Below, piece after piece: positions 56,966-64,000 of a stretch of DNA of 64,000 nt. This stretch comes from Pohlia nutans (Eukaryota > Streptophyta > Bryopsida > Bryales > Mniaceae). The notes beneath the pieces are model-generated. The model was given only the letters and a program-made list of their open reading frames with translations. It searched no databases and had not been told where the DNA came from. The position numbers and the translations under genes were made by a program. Each line of letters begins with the position of its first letter. The stretch's first letter is position 1. Location of the stretch: NCBI GenBank assembly GCA_022496805.1, contig CM040085.1, positions 13,793,811-13,857,810 on the forward strand, in the 5' to 3' direction.

Positions 56966-57281
56966 TTAGACAGTGTTGGAAGGCAAAGGGTTCCAGGCGA
57001 TGTGCCAGACCCGCCTACTACAGAAGAACTCCTGTCGAGCCCAAACTCTATCGAATTTGGTGAGCTCCTGATCGCTTATTTGAGGTTTTTCCTTGATCTT
57101 CTGCTTGACGTTAACCCAAGCGCTCCTGGCATAGTCAGTAATGCCGTGCCAGATGATCGTGTGGAATCTCAATATCGACAGCAGGATGCTGAATCTGTCC
57201 TCCCCGGCCGGCCCGTACAGTGTGAGTTTTCCATTGTCAAGCTGGCGTGGATCACCCAGAGTTGCAGATAGAGATCTTTAA
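56966..57281 (-). pseudogene. coding-looking C-terminal fragment, possibly retroelement-derived
   Basis: The minus-strand frame reads ATLGDPRQLDNGKLTLYGPA, then DRFSILLSILRFHTIIWHGI, DYARSAWVNVKQKIKEKPQ and FDRVWARQEFFCSRRVW to a stop at 56966. It opens after an in-frame TAA with no Met except at 57172. The R-H-I-W / RSAW pattern is reminiscent of the end of plant LINE-type proteins, but I cannot name the family. Confidence 0.4.
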
Positions 57282-57289
57282 TTAGAAGA

Positions 57290-58320
57290 CTACTGTAGCC
57301 ATTTGCAATCAATTTTACTTTCTGCAAAGGTCACATGTTCCTCATTTTCCACGAGCAGGTGAGGAGTGTTTGTCGATTAGTCCGTACACCAAGTCAACAC
57401 GGCCGGAGTACGATAAGAATGTCATGCTAGGACTCTCATCAATCACAAGTCAAAGTCTTTTGTTGACAATGCAGACTTTCGGCAGTTTCCTGCACCTTCA
57501 GCAGATGTTGAGGTGCACTTGCCTTCCAATTGCTTCGAATTTTCAGCTCCAGAAAGGAACCAATCACCTACAACGCGGTAACGGTGACTAACTGATCGAT
57601 ACACAAATTGAAGAAACTCAAGGCCAGTCGGTAAGCATGCATATATGAATCATGAATCAGAAGAGTAGTCCGAAGTATCGAGCAGCTTGCTACTGGTTGC
57701 AGATCGAATTTGGGCGATATCTCGAAGCTCAAGATTTTGACCTTTAAATTCACTTCTGCGTTGCTATCGACAGGTGCGGACTATGGATCGAGCTGAACTC
57801 ATTCTGCTAGTTGCTGTCAGTGTTGAATTTTAGCTTTCCATTTGGCCATAGCTTATTATCAACAGTCAGAAAGTCCAGGTTGAATTTGTGAGCTCTGTTT
57901 ACGAGCGAGGTACTGTAGTGTTAATATTTCTTATATAGCTCGGGATATGGCTACATCTGAAAAATCCAGGCTAGAGTATGATAGATAAACAAGTGCAAGA
58001 AATTAGCTTCTTCTAAGCCGATTACGGCAACTAGATGATCTTATTTGCCGTCATGATCATGTTTGTTGTTTTCGAGCGCCAAATTATGACCCAGAGCGAA
58101 AACTAGAGTCAAGACCAGCGCCTGCAAAAGTGAAACTTCGCCATGTTAACTAATAACGTGAAAATCTGTAATAATTTAAATGGGAATCTTCCGGCAGTCA
58201 ATTAATGATCTAGTCGATTAATTAACTCCATCCCAACTGTGACTGGCTTAATTTTCTTCGTATACTGACGAGTTCGGTGATCGGTGTAGGAAGACGACAG
58301 GATCGAATTCAAACAGCTGG
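57290..58320. other. less AT-rich intergenic DNA, no gene named
   Basis: Higher GC than the surroundings. Several open frames on both strands but none is convincing. It may contain introns or UTRs of neighbouring fragments. Confidence 0.35.
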
Positions 58321-58325
58321 TCACC

Positions 58326-58637
58326 ATGCTGCCGCTGCTGGTAGTGGTGATAGGAGTGGTGGCATTTGAAGCTGCCGCAGTTCTGACTTCGACGACATTG
58401 TGCGCAAAGAAGAAGAAAGTGAAACACGGTCACAAGAAGGGGTCGACGGTGCACCCGCACAAGAATTCGAAGGGGAAGAAACGGCGGAAAGGTGGTGATA
58501 TTGACGTTGGGCCAGTAATCGAGGCGGCAACTCAAAGCAATTGCTGGGGAGGTTGTGGAGATGGAGGGGGTAGCGGAGGCGATGGCGGAGGCGATGGCGG
58601 GGGTGGCGGTGGTGGATGTGGAGGCGGAGGAAGTTGA
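58326..58637 (+). CDS. small secreted Lys- then Gly-rich protein (hypothetical)
   Basis: The 103-residue frame has a hydrophobic start (MLPLLVVVIGVVAFEAAAVL) typical of a signal peptide. A basic block follows (KKKKVKHGHKKGSTVHPHK, KGKKRRKGG), then a Cys/Gly-rich tail (NCWGGCGDGGGSGGDGGG). That is the layout of plant glycine-rich secreted or cell-wall proteins. The start is the first Met of the hydrophobic run. There is no intron evidence and no neighbour in the same direction. It could be a chance ORF, but signal peptide plus repetitive tail is a common real design. Confidence 0.45.
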   Translation: MLPLLVVVIGVVAFEAAAVLTSTTLCAKKKKVKHGHKKGSTVHPHKNSKGKKRRKGGDIDVGPVIEAATQSNCWGGCGDGGGSGGDGGGDGGGGGGGCGGGGS

Positions 58638-58671
58638 TCTTACTACTCTGATTATGGTATTTATGTTGAAA

Positions 58672-59088
58672 TTAAGTTATTCATACGGTAATTAAGTTAT
58701 TCATGAGGGAACTGATAGACCAAGTGTCTATGAAAGAAGAACACCGGGCCCGGAGGGGCCGGCGTGAATAAAGTATCTGTTCGACCCACCGTAGATTCGA
58801 TGTCCACAGGACAAAGGATCAATGGTTAGGACTACTCGCCCCTGTTCAGGGTTAGATACTATCAGACCTACAAGAACTTTTTGAGAAACCAATGGATAGT
58901 GTAGGTGATTGGTTAATTGTATTGATGGTTATAGAAGTGTGAGTGTGGATGTATTAAGGTGAGGTCGGGTTGGGAGGTATGGGTTGGTTGTTTTCAATTT
59001 TACGTTTGTGGTAAGTGTCTATGACTAAGTTACTCATATGGTAATTAAGTTACTTATGAGGGAACTAATAGACCAAGAGTTTATGACT
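58672..59088. repeat. ~62-bp direct repeat split by a LINE insertion
   Basis: TAATTAAGTTATTCATGAGG with its surroundings (58672-58733) recurs at 59027-59088 with few changes. The two were adjacent before the LINE fragment at 58734-59012 inserted between them. Confidence 0.6.
58734..59012 (-). mobile_element. 5'-truncated LINE of a related family
   Basis: It is flanked by AAGTGTCTATGA on both sides (58722-58733 and 59013-59024). Read on the minus strand, its last ~125 bp match the 3' domain of the big LINE, including TCCTTTGTCC and ACTTTATTCACGCCGGCC. The terminal hairpin (58744-58762) uses different bases with the same pairing. The first ~150 bp are not alike, so it is a separate family sharing the 3' domain. 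Confidence 0.75.
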
Positions 59089-59295
59089 TCAAGTTAGATA
59101 GAACATCAATGTAATAGTCTAGTTAGTCTGTACATATTCTAAGTATGTAGACAGACAAAACTAGGACTACAAGTGTGGCTTGGTGGGCGAAGGAGATAAC
59201 ATTGTTTATTGAATAAGATCTCACTTCTATTGGGTGGCAAGTCACACAATAAACATTATTTATCTTTTGTGCACATTGTCTTTCTTAATTTAACA

Positions 59296-59307
59296 TGGTA
59301 TCAGAGC
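59296..59307 (+). promoter_or_regulatory. copia primer-binding site
   Basis: TGGTATCAGAGC is complementary to the 3' end of initiator tRNA-Met and is the classic PBS of Ty1/copia retrotransposons. The preceding sequence ends ...TTTAACA, consistent with the end of a 5' LTR, whose start I could not define. Confidence 0.75.
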
Positions 59308-59417
59308 AAGGTTAATTAGAGGAAAGAATAGAGAATTTAATTGGGCTTTGATTTGAAGTCACAGTTAAACCTAGGATTGGCCCCATAGTCTCAAAGTTGT
59401 TATATATGCGTTGATGG

Positions 59418-59657
59418 ATGCAAATTAGCATGACTAGTTCTTGCAATGTAACTAGTTTCTTGAACAAGTTTGGTGGTCAAGGGTTCAATTCATGGAAATT
59501 GAGGATGATTTATTTTTTGAAGAGGGATGGGTTGTGGAAGTTGGTAAATGGTGAAGACCCAATGCCAAGTAGCACTGCAAGTGACACACCAATTGGAATT
59601 GTCCAAAGAAAAAGAGGGGGAGCCAATGTTGGAAATCTGACCTTAAGGGTTAAATGA
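59418..59657 (+). pseudogene. Ty1/copia gag N-terminal fragment
   Basis: FLNKFGGQGFNSWKLRMIYF and LKRDGLWKLVNGEDP match the start of plant copia Gag (F-G-x-N-F-x-x-W-K-x-x-M). The frame ends at 79 residues and no protease, integrase or RT follows, so only the 5' end of the element remains, cut before the TTAA element at 59867. Confidence 0.75.
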
Positions 59658-59866
59658 AAGAAACATACACTGAAACCATAACGAAGAGTATTTTAGTTCT
59701 TATACAAGACCATACAAAGATGGATAACTATGAAAAATGGTAGAAATGTGTAGAAAGTGTGAAATAAGGAGTGTGAAAAGTGCGTAGCTGGGGAATCAAA
59801 CTCCAGTCAATACCGTGGGTAAGTACTATGATACCACTGTAAAAGGTGTAAAAGGTCTGTTTAAGC

Positions 59867-60320
59867 TTAACCCCTAAATGCTCAAACGACCATTTTATGA
59901 TCGCTGCCCGAATCTAACGGGCTGCCCGGAACAAAAACATATGTTTTTGGAAAAATTAAAAACATTTTAAAATACTACATCAAATCTACTTTCCAACGCA
60001 ATTTGAATTATGTCAATCCGAGTCAAACTCCACCCGGGAGAATTTTTCAAAGTGGATCCCCTCAACATTATCTTAGTGTTATAAAATTTGGTATTTGGGA
60101 AAAGGAACAATGTTCCTTCCATCATTTCTTTTGTTTTTTTGAAGTTTGCAATAGATAAACCAACTTTAACCAATCATATTAAATTTTAAACTCTAAGAGT
60201 GAAAATTGCAATTTATACAAATTTTCAAAGGTTAATGCTTTTAAATTCATTAAAAAATAAAATCTAATGCTATTTTCAGAAGTTTGAATGTGCGGATAAT
60301 TTGTAGAGTATCGTTTCTTT
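59867..60320. mobile_element. TTAA element, inverted copy of B
   Basis: It starts TTAA-CCCCTAAATGC, then GATCGCTGCCCG and GGGCTGCCCGG, the inverse of the right half of 11726-12272, and stays alike to about 60320. A CCTTTAGGGG near 61081 could be the far end (followed by CTAG, not TTAA), which would give a ~1.2-kb element. Confidence 0.5.
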
Positions 60321-62507
60321 TCACAACAATCTACCGTATATATACATGATTATAAGGTTCAAATGATCATGAGTTGTTTCTGAATTTTTTGAGCAAAATC
60401 AACACGTCATTCACTGCAAACATTTTCAAAAATTCTAGAACCATGATTAGTGCTTGAAATTTTAGGAGCCTACAAAGATTTCCTCTATCTAGATGCCTAC
60501 AAAAAATGGTGTTCTAAAACTAAATACAACAACAATGATTGATTATCAAAGATTTATTTCTAGGTGAAGTGACTTGTTGGTGACTCGTTGATCTGGTGTT
60601 TATGATTGTTGTTAATTATTACATTGCAAAAAATGTGTAAAGGTTTCAAAACTATTTTTGAAATATTCTAGAATATCACAAATAATATAAAATATGTAGA
60701 AAAGATTCTAAATATACCAAAAATATTCCATTTAAAATATATTTAAACATTTTCGGTATTTATTTTATAGTGTTAATGATGCAATAATGACAAATGTTTT
60801 ACATATTGCACACTTTTTTTTTTTGACAAATCTGACGCCCTAGTGTGAAAATTGCCCTTCAGGTCATTAACCTCCCTAAGTACCTCTCCTAAGTTCACCT
60901 GCGTTGACGTTTTAGTTTTTTCCCAGAGGATCGATCAACGTAATTGCAAATCTTAAAAGATTTTAGTGTTCTTGTAATAGACATTTACAATTCTCTAATT
61001 AACATTGAGTCAAAATTATGGAATCCAAATAAGTTTTTAAACTAATGAAATTATTCTTGGACACAATGCGTCCACCTAGTCCTTTAGGGGCTAGAGGGCC
61101 ACTTTAGGAGAGGTGAAGGGGTCTTAATTAAATTTAAATTTGTACTTCAGAATAGGAAAGGAGGCTACTCCCCTATTTCTTACTGAGCTGGGATATTGAA
61201 TCCTTGCCAGTGCCATACTACAACAATCTAATTGGAGCTTGCCAAAATAGTAGTACTCGCTAGAAGCGAATTGTTTATCCTGGAAAGCTTTTGTGAATGG
61301 GTGCAAGTGTACTCCATAGCCTTGTTTAGAATGTAACTGAATAGGATATCTCTTTATGTTTTGTTTATTAATAAATTTGCTACTCTCTTTCACAATCCTT
61401 TATGAAATTCACACAAGATGACGTCCAAATCTCTCAAAAATCTTGTACAGTACATTACCTACGCTCCCTAGACCTCAATATTTAGCTTAGCTAGTAACAT
61501 TTTGGGGTCTTGAAGAGGGTTTAGACTTTCTCTAATGAATGTCTTTGTAAAAATAGAGAAATATTGAATAAAAAGTAGTACACATAGGAACTACTAAAAA
61601 AAAATTTGATCTCTCATCTCAAGTTTTGTGCCAATGATTTATTTATTTATTTATTTAGAAACAAATGAAACTTAAATTTCATTGCAAAGAAAGAACGAGC
61701 ACCAAGACAGAGCCCATTTTGCCAACAATTGCATTGAAACAATAATCAACAGTTCAACACAAGTGCCTAGCTATGAAACAATGATTTTTTGTTGCTAATT
61801 TTAGACAAATTGCTACATAAAATTTGGGCTGGCTAATTGACACGAAGGATTTTTGAAGAAAAAAAGGAATAATAACCATATTTCCTACATGGAGTCAAGA
61901 TGAGATCTTCTTTAAACCTAGGTATCACCCACGTATTGCCTAAGTAGCACCTAGGTAGCACATGTGTATTACCTATATATTAACTCCTAAACGTACCGTC
62001 CCTTTGAACAGAAGTAAATGCTAGCTTCAAAAACAGATATTAGCATGGCTCAAATGTATATGAGGTGTACATGAGAGGACCATTGCAAGCATAAAATCTA
62101 CCCAACAAATTTGACATACTTGCAGTTGGAGACCTCTCCAACATTATCAACAACTCCCCATCACAAGAGATTTATTGGAATTGATAGAGAATTTAATAGT
62201 CTTACAAAGGTGACTTGGATGAAAGTCATCCGAAATTGTATGAGAAAGTTGCAAGATTTTGAATCTGTTCGTGATTCAGTTCCTAGACGCTGGGACGTTT
62301 ACGGGTTAATAGGAAAAAGAGCATCAAGGAGCCTGAATTGCTCTTCAAGCCATGGAGAAGTAACAAAAACGTAAAATTGTCTCTTGACAAAAGAAAATCA
62401 CTTCTCGGAAGTCGGAAAGGAAACGAAGATTCTGCCTGTTACAAGTACGTGTCATTTTTAATTAACCATCCAGCAACGTCATCGATCTGGGTAATTGTTT
62501 GTCACGC
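60321..62507. other. intergenic, no gene named
   Basis: AT-rich. An open frame at 62111-62374 has no recognisable similarity. No RNA gene. Confidence 0.35.
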
Positions 62508-62510
62508 AGG

Positions 62511-62777
62511 GGTCCCAAACATTTTTGCCGGGGTAAAAAGTGGATGGTTTGGCCCCAATTTTTACCCCATTTTTGGAACTTTTACCCTGTTTTCAAAAGC
62601 GAAGATTGAGAGTTTGGGGTCAATTTTTGACTCCCTTTTCGGAACCTTTACCGGGGTAAAACAATGATGCTTTTGACCTACATGGGGGACCAAAAAAAAC
62701 TGCCCCGGGGTAAAAGTCCCTCATTTTTACCCCCCACCCCAAGTTTAGCCCCAGGGTCAAATTGTGAGGGTTCCCTG
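62511..62777. mobile_element. possible hAT-type MITE
   Basis: The ends are CAGGGGTCCCAAAC and, inverted, CAGGGAACCCTCAC. CAGGG tips are usual for hAT elements. The interior repeats GGGGTAAAA/TTTTACCCC words in both orientations. The flanks share only TGTCA, so the 8-bp duplication is not proven. Confidence 0.4.
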
Positions 62778-62994
62778 TGTCAGTCGGTCAGAATGTACGA
62801 CATGGTTGACTTTGCATCCATCGAAGTGCTACGAAAATGCTGAGGAAAATGCTGGTCAGGAGTTCCGACGTAATTCGATTCCTGCAATTGATGGGGTCGG
62901 CCAGTCGATCATGCGAAGTGGCGAATTGCTGGTCAGGTCATCTAATAACTTAGCTGTTGCAAGCGGGGAGATCAGGCAGAAAATCTTCGACTGA
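62764..62994 (+). other. open frame of unknown significance
   Basis: 76 codons ending RSSNNLAVASGEIRQKIFD. The second half has coding-like composition (SIPAIDGVGQSIMRSGELLV), but no start context, homology or neighbour supports a gene. Confidence 0.2.
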
Positions 62995-63230
62995 GCTTTT
63001 GCCACGAAATATGTACTCCATGAAACAAGCTCTTCCTCGCTGATTTTAGCCTAACTTGCTTGTCACAAGGATGTCCTCAAAAAGCGAAGAACTGTCAAGG
63101 AAACCTCATCCTCTGAATTCCAGGCTTTCAGCTGAATGATCGCAAAAACTCCAGTACGTGGTCACCTTCGATTCCAAATAAAAATAAAGTCCAGAGACCA
63201 CCTTCGATCAATTCATATAAAACGAAATCC

Positions 63231-63458
63231 ACAGAGTAACACCAGGGTCTCATATGCGATTCCCTGTGTGATTTCCATGCGAGTCTCACTTTTCCCACTG
63301 AGTCTTAAGGCTGCTTATTCACCAGTTTAACGTTGACTCACCTGCTTGTAAAAGGAAAGTTTAACAAGTGTCAACTCTTGAGGCTCGGTGGGAAAAGTGA
63401 GACTAAAAGGGAAACGCACATAGGGAAACCATTATGAGCTCCCTGTGTAACTCTGTGT
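63231..63458. mobile_element. foldback MITE
   Basis: About 75 bp at each end are inverted copies, starting ACAGAGT(A/T)ACAC, with CCCTGTGTG-like and GTCTCACTTTTCCCAC blocks in the same order in both arms. No coding sequence. Confidence 0.65.
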
Positions 63459-63540
63459 AAGGAGCCAGTGTGAATGAAGAGTCTGTTGGGGAAGTACGTA
63501 CTGCCATCCAGACCGAGTTCGTGTGTGCTTGTTTTTGCCA

Positions 63541-63877
63541 GGGTATGAAATACAATTTGTTACATTTATTTTATTAGATCATAGTGCCAATACTAGAATG
63601 TCTTGACCAAAGCACCGTATTGCCAAATCCAAGAACCGTATTGTCAAAGACAAAGACCGTGTAACCAAAGCCAAAGACTATAAATGTAGCCGAAGCCAAC
63701 GACCATGTTGTCAAAGCCGAAGATCACGTTGCCGAAGGTTATGGTCATTGGTTATAGCAATGCGATCTTTGGTCATGACAAATGTGGTCTTTGATCATGA
63801 CAATGTGATTTTTGGACATTACATTTTGGTTTTTGGCATTATGATCTAGTAAGTGTAACAAATTGTATTCCATACCC
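63541..63877. mobile_element. foldback element with internal short tandem repeat
   Basis: The arms GGGTATG-AATACAATTTGTTAC and inverse (63541-63590, 63832-63877) pair well. The interior has a loose ~23-bp repeat (CCAAAGCCAAAGACCRTRTTG) on the left half and its inverse on the right. Non-coding. Confidence 0.6.
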
Positions 63878-64000
63878 AACTTTGAACTGGAGACCTTCAC
63901 TGTGATAGACTGATGTGATGACTTCAACTATAATAGACATGCCAATGACCACACAGTTCCAATGACCGCACAGTTCCAATCATAGTAGATATGCCAATGA

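Overview
The window is from a land-plant nuclear genome. It carries an RBX1 gene with short GT-AG introns, a plant-type glycine/proline-rich protein gene, the first exon of a mitochondrial acyl carrier protein, a eukaryotic tRNA gene with a Pol III terminator, and a copia-type primer-binding site. Recognisable genes are sparse (about four in 64 kb) and the rest is AT-rich and packed with nested transposons. That suggests a medium to large genome, perhaps a fern, lycophyte or bryophyte. The species cannot be fixed from the sequence.

Layout. 1-6500: MITE-like elements, including TTAA-bounded (piggyBac-like) elements, a mariner-like foldback element and a minisatellite-bearing element. 6960-9303: an mtACP promoter with a 216-bp tandem duplication, the orphan mtACP exon 1, and the complete three-exon GPRP gene. 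9304-15000: intergenic, with four TTAA elements (two pairs sharing one TTAA) and a Tourist-like MITE. 15050-16850: a hairpin cluster, RBX1 (minus strand, three exons), 62-bp tandem repeats upstream of RBX1, and a tRNA-Ile(UAU)-like gene. 17703-17809: a short 3' fragment of a LINE. 18185-31339: a 13.2-kb non-LTR retrotransposon on the minus strand, with an exact 11-bp target-site duplication. 33604-49020: a second, diverged copy of the same family on the plus strand. It is broken by a nested CACTA element (which itself holds a foldback, a TTAA element and a mariner-like element), an 823-bp and a 252-bp TIR element, a 3.1-kb internal deletion and a 1.2-kb insertion in the 3' UTR. 49035-64000: mostly intergenic, with a TTAA element, a ~260-bp tandem array, two coding-looking fragments, a small secreted Gly-rich ORF, a copia remnant, another LINE 3' fragment and two foldback elements.

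The main discovery is the large LINE family. Comparing the two copies gives the ancestral order: a long 5' region, a coiled-coil ORF1, then one ~2100-codon ORF2. ORF2 runs 2A-like leader, APE endonuclease, reverse transcriptase, a methyltransferase-like segment (tentative), RNase H, CCHC knuckle, and a tail that resembles a PD-(D/E)XK (restriction-like) nuclease. The combination recalls the dual-endonuclease Dualen/RandI group of green algae. The LINE 3' end carries a compact multi-hairpin RNA domain found in four insertions in this window, with compensatory base changes in several stems. Both large copies are inactive. Many of their stop codons look like C-to-T decay of CAA or CGA codons.

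All domain and family names are from reading motifs by eye. No database search, folding program or alignment software was used.
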